DNA from: Myoxocephalus aenaeus | Lineage: Eukaryota > Chordata > Actinopteri > Perciformes > Cottidae | Length of the DNA stretch: 64,000 nt | Assembly (NCBI GenBank): GCA_038501785.1 | Contig: JBAMJR010000031.1 | Coordinates: forward strand, 5,748,001-5,812,000 | Direction of reading: 5' to 3' | Shown: piece by piece, positions 48,750 to 62,730 of the stretch | How positions within the stretch are numbered: position 1 is the first letter of the stretch | Layout: every line of letters begins with the position of its first letter | The notes under the pieces: model-generated | Databases searched by the model: none | Told to the model about the DNA's origin: nothing | Seen by the model: only the letters and a program-made list of their open reading frames with translations | Program-made: the position numbers and the translations under genes

Positions 48750-51700
48750 GACCTCAGCGAGAAGCACCCCAGTATGTGTTTAAACACATGTGAAAAGACA
48801 GACGTGGAAAGAATATAGAAATATTAGACAAAAACAGAAAACAGCAACATGTCATGTCCATCTGTACCATCTCTGCATTGGCACCAGATATTTTCACATT
48901 ACCAGGCTGGCTATGTTTGCCTGCCAAGTCCATCCATCTATCACTGCCTCAGTGTGCCAAGCCAGCACAGAGAGAACGAAGACAAGAACACACTCCAGGA
49001 GAAGTCATGCCAAGTGGAGAAGAGTGAGGAAAGTGGAGCAAACGCAAAGACTCGGGGAGAAAGACGGCAAAGAAAAGAAGGGAATCATATTTTTTTTCCG
49101 TTTCTAAACAACTGTTATTTGTTTAACAATTTCAAGTGGCTGAAATAGCCTGTGTGTCTAAGTCTCTGGCTTAAGATATTGACCCCGGGCTGCCTTCACT
49201 CTAAGTGCTTGCAGACTGCTGCTGGGGCATTCCATTCCACGCTGCACTCTGTGCTAACCAGCGCTGTATTGTATGTGCCGTCTCCATTCCCGCACTTCAC
49301 TTCTTTACCTGCGACTCTTTGGAAATTACTTGAATACACACTGCTTTTTCACTTGCACGTTGTCATCTGTAAGAATGCAGCAAAACCTTTTGTACAATTT
49401 CTGAAATTAGTCAAGTAAAGGTAGATAAGAATAAGGTTAAGACATTGGTAAACACGCTGCAGCAATGTACGTTAGAGAGGTTCGGGGTGGAAGACTACAG
49501 GAGGGGCTGCAGTTTGGGTGGACGAATTAATAGAGGACAGAGCTGTCAAAAGACATGCATGTCTGCAGGATGAAAAGCGGGGAGGTGAAGTCAAGCTAAC
49601 CCCTTTTAAACCGTGTTACTGATTTGAACTATTCATTCATTCCACCAGTATATAGAAGTCTTCAAAGAGGCCGAGTCAAAGAGGCAGAGAGAAGGCTTTT
49701 TAAATAGCTGTGACAATCAGAAAAGTCTGGGGATATTAAATAAATGTGTGCTCCTTTGTAAGATCTATTTTCCTTTGGCTGTCCTGTCAGTAAAATTGAT
49801 CTTAACAATATTTAGCAAGTTTTAAATCAATAATAACATATCTCTGTAATACACCTCTTTTTGATTAAAATATCTCTCCCGAGTCGTTGCTTGTATAATA
49901 CGATACAGATTGCTGTAGTGTGATGTGTGGTGAGGAGGAATACTGCAAACTAACTGTATATTCTAAAGAGGACTGTATGCTAATCTGCTTGGATCCTTGA
50001 AGACAGAAGTGTCTCTGCAGCATTTTTCCGTATCTGGTGTCAACTTTCTTCTGCATCTTCGTAACTTAAAAGTGCTCAATCAACTTTCAATTCCATCCCA
50101 TCTTCAGACACACCGTGTCCTCCCTATTTCTGTCTCTTGCCACCACACACACCTGTGGTTTTTCTACGCAGGTTATAAATGTGCAATTCTTCCACCTGCA
50201 AAACTCAACTTGAGGGTAATTCTCTCAGTCCTCTTCCATCCACTTTGTGCCTCTACAACCCACTCACTGTGTTAATAGTGCTCTTTTGTGCCTTTGCTTA
50301 TTTTTCAAGCTCTGATGTAAACACTGCAGTCAGTATGGTCAGCAGGTGTGTCACTGTAACGGGAGAGCAGGACACCAGAACCCATTCAGACAATTATTAT
50401 AATGTATTCACCTTCTGACGTTGGAGAGTATTTTTGCTTATGCACACTTTCATATGTTTGCTCATGTGCTGCCATCTTCATTTATACGCTTAGGATGTGT
50501 TTGTAAAAACTAGCCTATAATGAAAGGCTTCATGACGTTGACTCTACAACTACAGCGACATGAAAAACAACAAGCATCCTTTCAGATATTTTCTATTTCA
50601 ATATAGTCTGTGTTTCAACTCTTTGACCTATACTGTTCTTCAAGAACTGCTTTATGGCCTGTGGTAGAAACACATATTTAATTGTGTCTGCATGTGCAAA
50701 ATTGCATGAGGGTAATTATAGTGACACAGCTAAGTGTTGTCATATGATGTATTGTATCACGTTAGCTCCTATACAGCGGAGTGTATGCATCTTTGGACCG
50801 CTTTTGTTTGAAGGCATACCATAACCCTGAGCACACAAGTCAATGGAGCTGCTAATTAAATCAATATGAGATAATGAAGTGCAATTAGAGGCACTGGCTA
50901 GGCCGATCTTTTTCTGTAAGCACTATTTCCCTCCCTCTGGGCTCGCGCCTCTTTAGAACCTGTTAGTTTTTCCACTTCCAGGAGCCACAATCCCCACAGC
51001 AACCGTTTGGAGGAGTGATCACTGAGCTCCCGAGGCTGCCAACGCATTCTCACACTCAAACAGTGTTCTGCTCTCCATTTATCCTCACCTACCTCTCTGA
51101 GCACAGGCTGTTTACTCCCCCTGTCCTCTGCATCGTTCTCCAGTTTCTCACGTTTCCACCTCTGCTTCTGATTGCTTCTTCTCTTTCTTCTAACCTGGCA
51201 CCTTGTAAGAATCAGTGAATTTGTATTTCAAAAGTTGTGATAACGGCTCAGAGGAGGATGCAGCGCTCTGCTGCAGGAGGTGAGACTGTTTGAAACTTTT
51301 GATAATTAGAGACACCTGTTTTAAACTGAAATATTACATTTGTTATTTGGCTAAATTACATATTTATAAATTGTACTATTTTTTTTACTTCGAATAAATC
51401 CTTCTTATGAATACAGATAATCATTATTATTAATACTTTACATCATCATTTTGTTATCTTCTGGGTTTGCCACCTGATTCTTAAAAGTCACCAGATGGCA
51501 CTATTTAGCTTTCACATACTGCTTAAAGAACGCAACAAGAGCATGTTAATAGTTGTTACTTCTGATTCAGAACTTCACCAGCAGCTTCCTCCCTGAAGTC
51601 AGTGGTCATGGTTGACCTCTATCTGCGCAGGATCATATTTAACTCTAAAGCGTTACACTTTGAGATGCTACCAGACAAGCTAAGAGTGAAACCCTCTTGA

Positions 51701-52790
51701 GAATTCAGCTTTCACCAGCTAAACATTTGTGTCACACTACGAACATGAAGAAATGTCACCCTGATCTGATATTCGCTGCCACTATCTTAGATATTTACCG
51801 CATAAAATGAGCTGAAAAGTCAACAAACATTTTCAGATGGAAGGGGGAAAACAGGTGAAAACAGGAATTGTTCTGCATCAGGTCTGTCTTCATGCTTTCC
51901 CTTTGGCATCGGGACCACTTAGCAGTGGCATCTTCACAACACGCGTGGTGACGTCTAATGGGCTTTTAAGAGCTTCGCAAGGGGACTATTTGTGTACCAT
52001 CAGTGGAAGCCTGTGATCGCTATGTGACAACAGTATTTTAAGCTAGCTCCACAGCAGTGTAGGATGAGTACCCTGAGCTGTGGCTTTCCCCAGGGGAGCG
52101 TATGCTACTGAGATCTAACAGCTCAACTTCTCTCCCACTTTCCAACTCAGGTGTCTGTTTCCAGCGAGACAACTAAAAAGTCTTGATTTCTCCTTTGCAC
52201 CAGAAAATGCATGTTTGTGAAGAAATAGAGCAAGACTAAATAGGGCGTTTTTCGACATCCGCTTCGCAGAAGAGGGAAAGTTTTGATTTGTTGCAGGAGA
52301 TGTTTTCCCCAGAGACATAAGAGTCACTCTTATTTTATTATTTTCAATTGACTCAACATGGAAATTGTTTCCTGTTTGTGGATACGCTCATGTTGCTCAG
52401 TGACTTTACTTCTGCCATGAAGTGACATCATTACAGGGTAGTCGGCACACAGTGACCTCTCTTCATAGCCAACCTTCAAATTCACAAAGACTCTGCTGAA
52501 AATGAGATCTTTCTCAACTTGAACTTTTTTTTTTAACACATGTCTGCACAGAGCATGCATGAGTGAAGAGTGTGTGAAGATTTAGGGTATTACAATGTAA
52601 AACACAATGTCTATGTAGTAACTTAGCATAATAGTAAAGCTTTCATTTCCTACAAACCTGCTGTTGAGAAAAAAAGTTACTAAAAAAAACAATCTTTGAA
52701 ATTGTACCAAATGAACTGCAGAACCTTTAAAATAAAAAAATATGACAATAAAGCTTAACATTTCTTCTTTTGGGTACAGGCATGCACTGG
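48750..52790. other. Non-coding stretch
   Basis: No supported exon. A CTCF-like site lies at 51488-51500. A patch with GCTAATTAAATCAATATG at 50830-50890 resembles the other homeodomain-rich islands. Confidence 0.4.
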
Positions 52791-52797
52791 TACTGGC

Positions 52798-52798
<1 letters not shown>

Positions 52799-52845
<47 letters not shown>
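52799..52845. repeat. (TA)n microsatellite
   Basis: About 23 uninterrupted AT units. Confidence 0.95.
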
Positions 52846-52847
<2 letters not shown>

Positions 52848-52859
52848 AAGGAGGCACAT

Positions 52860-54590
52860 CCTCTCCGTGTTTTGGATAGATTGAAAATTAAAAGGTGTGT
52901 CTTACATGAATGCATTCAATTTGTTTTGTGTTTTGTTTCTGCACCCTCACAAAACTAGAGGAGAATAAGAGAAAAAGTTGGTCACAAAAACAGATCATTT
53001 AAAAACGTTTTTATTACATGTGACTGCAAGGGCATTTTAGTCCATAAAAAAAGAGGGAAAAAAAGTGTTAATGTTTACAATGTGCTGGCATTTGAACAAT
53101 ATTTGACAAATGAAACCAGATGTTTGGCCTTTTTGTAAAACTTTTCCAGGCAGCCACCATCCCCAATCCAGAAGAAAAGTGTATAGTGAACTGTCATGTT
53201 TACTAAGTTCACTAATAAACTCACTGATTCTTTGGTTGCACATGTTGTTGCTTCCCACCAGCACACAGAACTCCACTTGACCCCAACAACAACGTTTTTT
53301 TTCTCTAATTACTTCTACTAGCTCTCAGTGGGGGACGCGTCACGTCCAGACGACTCTTCACAATAACTCGATGGAAAAAGCGTAATGAGCTGTGTGTATG
53401 GAAATTATCATTATGTATAGATATTATGTCAGATACAATAGAGTATGTTGAATAAAACAATTAGCAGGAGTATGATGGTGCAATCTAATTGTTTACTCTC
53501 CTGTTGCTTATAATAAAGTAAAATATTCCATTGCACCTAACTGGTCTCTTTGCATAATGAATTCCTGGAGGACTGAATAGAGTGAAGTGAGGAGTGGGCT
53601 GAGCTGGGTCCGTGATGAGTGCCAATCAATTATCATTTGCAGCATTACTTCATCAAAGAAAAAGGTGCAGGGAAGGGAGGGATGTGGAGATTAAATCTGG
53701 CATGCTATACGACTCCAAATTACTCATCTCTGGTAAAATACTGTCTAAACAACTCATAATATATTTTAAGTATTCTTTTTCTCAAACAAATGAAAGCATT
53801 ACATTGCAAACAAACAAAACTGCTCATTTTACATTTAGCTGAGACGAGTGATCAGTATGTTTCTTGTATTTGAGCAATTTTAACTGCAACAAGAATTAGC
53901 ATAGTTATCTTGGCATAATTTTTTGCAAAGAAAAAGAAGAAAAATACAAGACATGACTTTTTAAGATAGTGTTTATATTTCTGGTGTAAAGTTTATAATA
54001 GCAACCCAAGGCAGAAATGGAGCCGGAGGAGAGAAGAGAGAGATGGGGCAGAGATTAGGAATGTAGAGTGTGGGATGTTATCTCAGCTGTGAATGAGACA
54101 ATATAATTATGATATGGAAATGATGCTGAAAGAGGAAAGTTGAGCAGACTGGAGCTTATCTTGTCAGAATGGCACATTGCCTTCCATCTTCAATATCAAT
54201 TACTAATGTCTCAATAACAATTACAAAATAATTGGCCTATTTGGGTTTCTGTTCTGTTCTTCAGTAACAATATTATATACTTGAAATCAATTTGCTGTTC
54301 CCCTTGAAACATATACATGAGTTTAATGCTATCCATGCATTGTTTATTTCAGTTAAAGCCAATAATGCTGAGTGTGATTGGTGATACATTATGGACAACT
54401 GATGGACAACTGAACAGTGTTTCAGAGTTTCTTTGAACTTTTCTTACCAGGGAGAACTTTTAGCAAGTGTGTGCACAGAATGCACAAATAGTCTCTTCTT
54501 AATCTTTTATTGAAGAACAAATTCAAACTCTTTTTATCCTACATTTTAACACACGCACAGGCAGGCGTACACTCACACATGCACACAGAG
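52860..54590. other. Non-coding stretch
   Basis: No supported exon. An AT-rich island at 54180-54250 has CAATTACTAATG and ACAATTACAAAATAATTGG cores. Confidence 0.4.
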
Positions 54591-54594
54591 TGAA

Positions 54595-54712
54595 TCTGCC
54601 ATTTAATAATTATGAGGCGTAAAATCCTTGCCGATGGCGAGCATACTGAAGGATGTAATTATGACCTCTTTCAGAGAGCCCACGCTCAGTGGCAATGCCT
54701 ACATTTCCACCC

Positions 54713-54758
<46 letters not shown>

Positions 54759-54860
54759 TCCCGAGAAATGACGGGAAAACGTGCCCTTCATTGCAATTAA
54801 GGACAATAATTCTCAGCAAGAAAATTGTTTCAATTGCTTTTCAGCCCGGGAGCAAAATGG
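54595..54860. promoter_or_regulatory. Candidate conserved non-coding element interrupted by a GA microsatellite
   Basis: Non-repetitive arms with TTTAATAATTATGAGGCG, ATGTAATTATGACC, GCAATTAAGGACAATAATTC and TTTCAATTGC flank a (GA)n run at 54716-54756. No coding frame. Confidence 0.3.
54716..54756. repeat. (GA)n microsatellite
   Basis: About 20 GA units, inside the island described at 54595-54860. Confidence 0.95.
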
Positions 54861-54899
54861 CATTGATGGGGGGGATGGTTTGAAATGGAGGTGAAGGTG

Positions 54900-57800
54900 G
54901 GATGAGGAGTGACATTTTAGATGGTGGAACTGTTGGTTAAGTGTGTGTTAGGGATTCAACTATATGAGAGGTTGCAGCGAAATGAAAAAGTGGGAAGTAG
55001 AACCATGAAAATGTACATGTAACATGTAAAAAAAATATGTATCAACATGATACATGTATCTTTCAGGCAGGGATCAGGCAGTAATAGTAGAAGATATGTT
55101 CACTTACCTGAAATAAATCTCTGCATGCAGAACAGAGTTTTTATGTTGTTTGTTGTTTGTTTCTGTAAGCTGTTGAAAGTGTTATGTCTTTTTTTTATTG
55201 CTTAATTCAATCGGAATGGAGTGAAAATAAAAAAGAGTATTAACATTTTTGAACATACTGAAGAAATGGGAATATTAATATAAAAATGTATGTTTTGTGG
55301 TTGAAAATAAAGATAAATACTTAAAAATCAAGAACATCTTATTATGCACAGCAGATGTCTGGCTAGGTTATCCTGAGTGCTGCACTTCATCTCGAGCTAG
55401 TCTGCTGCATCTGTATCTCACCCAGCTGTGTATAATACCACAAGAAGTTGGTGGAAAATTCCTTAAGTCTTCTAGTGCTGCATAACAAGTTTTGTTTAGC
55501 CACAGTGTGAGGTTGACGGTCTATTCCACTGAGAACAGCAAGTACTGCACACACATCCACTGATAAATAGAGAATGGGGCACCACCATGGCTTGGTGTAT
55601 AAAGAAAGAAACCACAGCTCCAGCATTGGTGAGCCTCTACTCTCTGAAGCCTGCTCCAGAGTCAAAGCTCTGTGATTTATCAAGACCTTTGGCCCTGCTG
55701 CACAAGCAAAAGGAGAATTTCCTTTAAAAATCAATACAGTATTGCATATTTATTATGGCACAGGGGCCTGTAAATTTAATCTGGAAATGATTAGAGAGTA
55801 AGGAAGATTAGATATAAATAACATCATCATTTATTGTATAATATATGCTCTTAAATAAAAATATAAGTGATATATATATATATATATATCTATCAAGTAA
55901 TGTTTTAGACTGGCCGACAACCAAGCAGCAGGGCAAGAGTTATTTTCATCCCTTTAGATAACTCTCGCTACTTCAGCCAAGCTCACGTATTGTGCAATTG
56001 TTTAAAAATAAATTTGAAACTCAGCAATTATTGTAATGATAGAAATTGCTATTATTGTTTTTGCATACCCAGGGTAAAAGTGTTTTCACTATTATATTTA
56101 GAGTGAAAAGCGCTAACAACAAAGTCTGTGGATTATCCGGATTAACAGGGACATTGTTTCTGAAAGGACACGTGGCATTTAGTTAAAAAAATATGCATTT
56201 TCAGATTAATTTCTCTTTATCTACTTTGTAATGAGGTGGCAGCAAAGTTATTGTGGTTTAAATCATAATACCTGGGTAACTAAAACCAAAACTATCTGCA
56301 TAGCTAGGGGTAAGTGATTTGGGTAATTTGTAACACATTTTAGGTTGAAAAAAGGTGCTTTTCTCCTTCTTTTTCTACTATTGCTTAGACAGAGGTGGCA
56401 AATTGATATACAGTATTGTATGAGATGTCTGAGTAAGATGTACCTGAAACTCAGGCTGCTATCTTTACAACATAATGGTGAGGACAGCTGGACTCTGCGA
56501 GGAGCGGGCTGCATGTGGGGGATCTGCATGCTGTGTTTGTGTACTGTATGAAATCCTGTGGTAGGATTGCATCTGTGGTAGCTGGCGGAACAAAAGTCTG
56601 AATGAGGAGAAACGGGCACCACAGGGAAATGGAAAGCAGCTTTAGAGGAGGGAGGCATGCACACACGTGCGCAGGCTGTTTACATTGGGCTGGGACAATA
56701 CACGCCGATGCATTCCAGCGCTCACGGTGGGCTCACCAGATCCGGATCCATGTTTTCACGCTTGACTTTTCATTACCTAAATGTGTGCATACGTGCGTCT
56801 AAGTGGCTCAGAATTCTGTGCTCTCTCATGATATGTAAAAGCACAAAGTTCCTCAGCTTCTTAGCAGGGAATATTTCTCTTTTTTCTCTTTTTGTTTTCA
56901 GGCATTACCATACACCTCTGCATGTCTGCCATTTCCCTCAGGTTGGTGGTGATTTGACAAGTAGAGGGCCCGCTGCGGGGGTCACATACATCCCAGATCC
57001 CTTTTCTGTCTCTAAACAGTTAACATGGCTCTTGTCCACCAGCCCCCACCCCCGTCAGCAAGCAGAGGGTCTGCCGTCTTTACTGCAATCAAAATTCACA
57101 AGAAAATTGAATCCTTTATATGCAAAACAAACAATGCGGAGGAAATAAAACATTCAGCCGAGCTGTCAGGTCCTTTCAAGAATCAATACGAGGCCTTTCA
57201 TCTGCGTCCCAACCTCTTCCTGGTAATTATCCTTCATATTTTATGCCCCCCTCTACGCCTGTACCACACACATGCACATCAACACACTCACACATATATA
57301 CAGACACACAATAAAATACTAGTTTGCATAAATCCTTATTATTTGTTTTTCTTCAATCATAATACAATGCTAATTTCCCACAATTATAGTTTTATCAGCT
57401 TCAGTTCATTATCAACCAATATCTGTTGTAATTCATTGTGTGTTTTTCTATAGGCCTGCAGTATAAACTGTGAGAAATTAGGAGAGAGAGAGAGAGAGCG
57501 AGCAGTGTCCAGTCAGACGCCTTGATCAGGATTAAAGTGTTGTCAGTGACAGAGTGACGTGCCCTTGAACAGAATCACCCTTAAAGTGTCCTGTCATCAC
57601 ATTCCTGCCTCCCATTATTAGGGCCGGTTGGGCCTCTGGGACGACAGAGACTGATTGGGCAAAGCCCTGCTTCTCCCAACCAGGCTTGAGCCCCCCCCCC
57701 CCCCGTGATACCAGACAAAAGATAAAAAGTAGAAAGAATAGATGAGGTCTTATTGGTCCCATACCGGAGATAGTTATGAAACTGTGAGCTGAGTAGAATA

Positions 57801-59220
57801 CCTGAGTGGTTGCTGTGTGAATTGACCAACCAGCAGTGAATAGTTGAGCGTTTAAGCCTCCACATATGACATGCACCCACTGATAAATATTAAACTACTC
57901 CCAAAGCTTTTATTCTGACCAAGGGAGACTCTTGATGAAAAGCAACTGCGTTTTTGCTTTTTCTGTATTGAGTTTTACTTAGTCTTCATAGAGAGTTCCT
58001 TCCTCAGGGCTGTCGCGGGGAAGGAATTCCCCCTGCGGTGACAATGTTTGGCTCAACAGCGTGATGTGTGGTATTATTGCCTTTTTTTGTGTGCAAATTA
58101 CTTCATTTATTCAGATTGCAGTGCTTTATAAATAAGCTTTATTGTTAGGCTATTATTAGGTATATTGTGGTTTTGTAAATTACACAGATGACACCTTTTA
58201 AACGAATTAAATACTTTTTGATTGTTAAATTCACAGAACACAGAAAGCAAATGAGGCGCAGCGTTTTTTTTTTCCAGCGGAGGCACTTTGAATGTATCTG
58301 CTTGCTTTGATACGGAATCTCCAGAAGTAAAAATGTTAGCAGCCGATAGTTCTTGAGAAAGGAAAGGCTGAAGCATGGGGGAAGAGAGGACGGACCCCCT
58401 GCTCTGTGCATTCACTATTCCATTGTTGTTGTTGTTGTTCAGCACTTGTAGCCAACACGTGGCGGTTGGTCTTTGTGGTATTTGTCCTTCCTCCATTGTG
58501 ACTGTACAGAATGCAGTGGAAAATGTTTTGTTGGGAGCATAGAGTAACTATGCGGTGCTCCCAGTGCAACAATTAATTAATATATATAACCTGAACATAG
58601 CGGTTGTGGCGGTTGTTTGCTATCCCCTGTGGTTTGCTTGTCAACACAGTATCGGTGTTACAGTATTGAGGTTATTGCGATGGCCCTACCGCACTGTTTA
58701 CCGTCTTCTACAGTACAAGTAGATAAGCTAGCAAAGCAACCTAAAAGTAGCCTACTGCTGCCTGCGGCTGTGTCCTTCTGTTACATCATGACCTTCGTTT
58801 TCCAGGTTGTAGCGGTCCGTCGAGAGTCTCCCATCTCACCACATCTACTTTTCTGCAAAAATAAATAAATAATTGATACTTCTAAACAAGAATGGTCGGA
58901 GACCTTTCTTTCAACTAACAAACTGTGCTAAAAAAAAAAAAACTGTGCTAAACTGTTCTCTTTTTAAGCTTGATTTTCAGTGCAAGAACAGAAAATCTGG
59001 CCAACGAGAATCCTCTGAGACAGAGAAGCCGTGTGGTAGTGCGTATGGGCCTGGGAGGGTGTGATGGAAGGGCTCTAATGAGGCATAGCAGAGAATGAAA
59101 TATTAAAGTTTCTAATTAAATAGAGAGACCTCTTCCACTCTCGTCAAGGTTGTTTGGACCATTATCTCTGCCATGTGATCAGCAGTGACCCGATCCGTTT
59201 AGGAGTTCCCTTGTGCTGGA
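54900..59220. other. Non-coding stretch
   Basis: No supported exon. It contains a short TA run (55869-55889), a poly-C run (57691-57704) and a GA run (57483-57498). A good isolated splice acceptor ends at 56901 without a recognisable exon. Mixed sequence at 57500-57700 could be regulatory. Confidence 0.4.
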
Positions 59221-59228
59221 ACTGACAG

Positions 59229-59230
<2 letters not shown>

Positions 59231-59293
<63 letters not shown>

Positions 59294-59325
59294 ACGCACA
59301 CACAGCCAGTACAGGCACCTATACT

Positions 59326-59356
<31 letters not shown>
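59231..59356. repeat. Two (AC)n microsatellites separated by 26 bases
   Basis: AC at 59231-59304 with CACG variants at its end, then AC at 59327-59356. Confidence 0.95.
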
Positions 59357-59359
<3 letters not shown>

Positions 59360-60137
59360 CTATCAACCTGTTGGAGAGAAATGTCCCAGTCCGAAGCCTT
59401 TCAAACTATCTGCACTTTACAACTGACAGTCATGTGTGGAGTTGGAGGCACTCGCAACAGTTATGATTTGTGTTTATTGAAAGAAAAAGAAAAAGGGATT
59501 GCTGCTCTCCTTGACATTCAGACCTGTTTCACAATCTGCTGATTTCTGAAGGTGAAACCTGCCTCTGGGACAGAAATACAGCAGAAAAAAATGAAGATAA
59601 AGAGGGACGACAGGGTGTCCTGTAAGAGAGACAGACAGGGAAAGGAAAGAAAAGAAAAGAGGCTTTCAGGTGCTGTGGACTGGAGCTTGTGGAGTGTAGA
59701 GGTTAAGCAACCTTCCATCTAAAACTCTCCTCTGCTGTGGAGCATAAATGTGAGAGCAGCTTGTTTTCCCAGAACTGGTGAAAATGTAAAAAGGCCTTGC
59801 TCTTTTCAAGCACTGAGGCCTGGGACAAAGAGACCTGGGGCCTGCATACTGCTGTATAATAAGCAGACAGCCATTGTGTGTGGAATAACTACCATCCTTG
59901 CTTGAATTTTAATCATACTGTTTTATTAAGCTCACTGGGATTTTTTCTTGACACAGTTTTAATGATTTGTCCAGCATGCCGGGTCTGTTGCAACCACATT
60001 CTGACACTGCAGGTCAAAGTCACAGAAAATATTTCTCCTAAGAAAACATATATAAATGTATCTGATTTATTCCTTTGTTTACTTTTTTGTATACTTTGCT
60101 CCACATCATATAGTGCTTCACAATTTTGTGTCTCATT

Positions 60138-60145
<8 letters not shown>

Positions 60146-60221
<76 letters not shown>
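60146..60221. repeat. (AC)n microsatellite
   Basis: About 38 perfect AC units. Confidence 0.95.
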
Positions 60222-60222
<1 letters not shown>

Positions 60223-60229
60223 AAATTAC

Positions 60230-61300
60230 CTGCAAACTGTAAGTATATCAAGATTTAAACTATGAGAGCAACCTTTGACTACAAACACCCAAGTGGCAAC
60301 CTTCAGGTCTGAAAGTGAAGCTGCATGGAGGAAGGGAATACATCTAGCAGCCAATTGGGTACCTATAGGTGGCACTTGGGTTAAACCTGGGTACCCAACA
60401 ACACAAACACAACATGTTGTGTCACACAAAGGACGAGGAAAATGGATCCCTGGTCTAAACAAATAGACCAAATATTCATAGATCCTCTTTCACCGCAAAC
60501 ATTTTTGTAAATTCTGTTTCACTGCAACAGTTTGTCTCTCTCTTGGAGGAGAAGTAAACAAAAACACTGTATAGCAGTTACTGTAGTGATCTTCATGTAT
60601 GTATGTTGCATACATATTCATACAGTCGTAGCTGCTTTAACTTTTGATGTCTTTGTGTATTTCTGCTGGGCTGGAAAAGTCTTTCTGTGACACTTTTCTG
60701 ATTTTGAAGACTTATCTGGTTTTAGATGCTATAAAACAAAAGGCACAGTGCTAAAACAGCTTGGACCAAATGTTCATCTAGACTCCTCTGCCTGTTGGAT
60801 ATCAGTCTGGGTTGATTATGATGTAAGTAGTCTCAGTCTCAAGTCTAAAACTATTCTTTTTCAGGAGAGTATTGTAAAATTCTCAGGGGGGAAAAGAAAC
60901 TACTTTGAAGTGTATGAAATTGGTTTCCTTTTTTGTCTGCCTATTGAGTTTTACTTTCACATTTACGTGGTGGCATGGAGCAAATAAATCACACATATAC
61001 ACACCTATACTTACACACACACACGCACGCACACACAATCACTCCACATCTCTTTCCAGTGAGCTGTACACTGCACATCAAGCACACTATGTTGAGCACC
61101 CCGCTGCCCCTGAGCACATCACCTCCAATGGCATGCATGGACATAAACACTATGTGTTAAACTCCTGTTGGTTTCTGACTCCATGCTCCTAACTTATACT
61201 CCTTCTCCTCTGGTCTGTTTTCCCTCTGGAGACTTCCGCCTGATTGGATTCTGAGAGAGAGATCGAACATAGAGGTCAAAGAGAGCCTCGAGGACGGTCC
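60230..61300. other. Non-coding stretch
   Basis: No supported exon. It has AC-rich sequence at 60990-61040 and nothing else recognised. Confidence 0.35.
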
Positions 61301-61315
61301 TCCACTGAGTGTGTG

Positions 61316-61392
61316 AGAGTGTGTGTGGTGTGTGTGTGTGTGTGCGCGTGCGTGCGTGCGTGCGTGTGTGTGTGTGTGTGTATGTGTGTGTG
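61316..61392. repeat. Interrupted (GT)n/(GTGC)n microsatellite
   Basis: GT units with a central GCGTGCGTGC segment. Confidence 0.9.
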
Positions 61393-61399
61393 CTGCCAC

Positions 61400-62690
61400 G
61401 TGCCTCTGGTCAATTCATGTGCACTTTGACAGGGGAAAGTGTCTTATGAACTACACACCCCACTGGAGGTTGTATTGGAATTTATTGACATATACCTATC
61501 TGCAGCATAATGAGCTCAGTTCATATCCGTGCATGTTCATTATCAACCTTTCGTTTACAATGTATCATTGAGGCAATTTATCACTATATGATCGCCTTAT
61601 TAATCATACGATATGAGACATCAGGACACATTTTTTGCTGACTTGAATTGCGCTGTGTCGCTCCAATTTTGCAGCTCTATAGGAACATGCAGTACAATAC
61701 TAATAGAGGCTGCTGTGCCTGGGTTAAACCCACGCTCAGCCATATAAGCACCGTGAAGTCAATTAATTTCTAGCTGCTTAATGACTTGGAACCTCGGTGG
61801 TGCAGACACCCCGCCCCTCGCCCGCATCTCCAGATTGATTGAGTGGATTTCTTGGACATGGTGCAGAATCCACAGATACGCAGTGAGGGATGATCACATT
61901 CAATTTTCCTATTACTGCAAGTTAAAATGCCATCAGGATCCTGTACCTGCACTTAAAAAAAAACATTGGCAGAATGAATATAGTTATGTCAAAAAGGTGA
62001 ATTTCAAACAGATCTTTTGGCTGTGGAGAGAGCCAACCATATAGTGCATATGACATAACTAGCTTTAGGATGTGTTTGCCATAACTTATAATGCACATGA
62101 CATGCAGGTATAATGTGAAGGTCACTGTGTACTCTGTGTACATGTGACATGTGTGCACAGACTGGACTTTGTTTTACCCTGGGATATCATCATTCTAACT
62201 GCACGATGCAAGGAGGCGAATAATTACGTCACTCCGAAAACCATCAGTCCTCCACGCTTGGGTCACTTCCTTGTCCTCCCTCTTCTCCTTCTCTCCCTGT
62301 TCTTCTGTCCTTCATCACATAAATGTCTCCTTGACGTGGGGTGGAAAACTGTCCCTCCACAAACTGTCCGCTTGTTTATTCCCTGTGATTCCTGAGAGTA
62401 GCAAAAAGGCACTGATCACTATCCCTACTGTTCAAGGCTACCTGAAGGTTCTTGTCCTCTCAGTCTCTCCTGGGCAGAGGAGAATGGAGGGGAAAGATAG
62501 AAGGAGAGATTGAAAAAGATGGGGGGGAGAGAGCGAGAGAGAGAGAGAGGGGGAAGGAGAGATAAGGGAGATGTGGGGAGGCAGGTTGTAAGTGAATGAA
62601 AGTGTGTGGGTGAGGGAAGGTGGGGTGGGCAAGCCGTGAAATTGCTCCAACAGTGGCGACACCACTGTGCGCACAGCTTCAACCAAGGCC
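61400..62690. other. Non-coding stretch
   Basis: No supported exon. Bases 61600-61790 are non-repetitive, with CAATTAATTTC and GCTTAATGAC cores, and could be regulatory. A purine-rich patch lies at 62480-62580. Confidence 0.4.
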
Positions 62691-62698
62691 TCAGCCAG

Positions 62699-62699
62699 C

Positions 62700-62728
<29 letters not shown>
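62699..62728. repeat. Poly-C run
   Basis: About 30 uninterrupted C bases, the longest homopolymer in the window. A second C-rich run lies at 62746-62753. Confidence 0.9.

Positions 62729-62730
<2 letters not shown>

Noticed and set aside
56877..56941. Very strong splice acceptor followed 40 bases later by a donor-like CAGGTTGGT
   Set aside because: The enclosed segment fits no recognised protein, and there is no partner exon. A chance pyrimidine run followed by CAG is likely in this pyrimidine-rich DNA.
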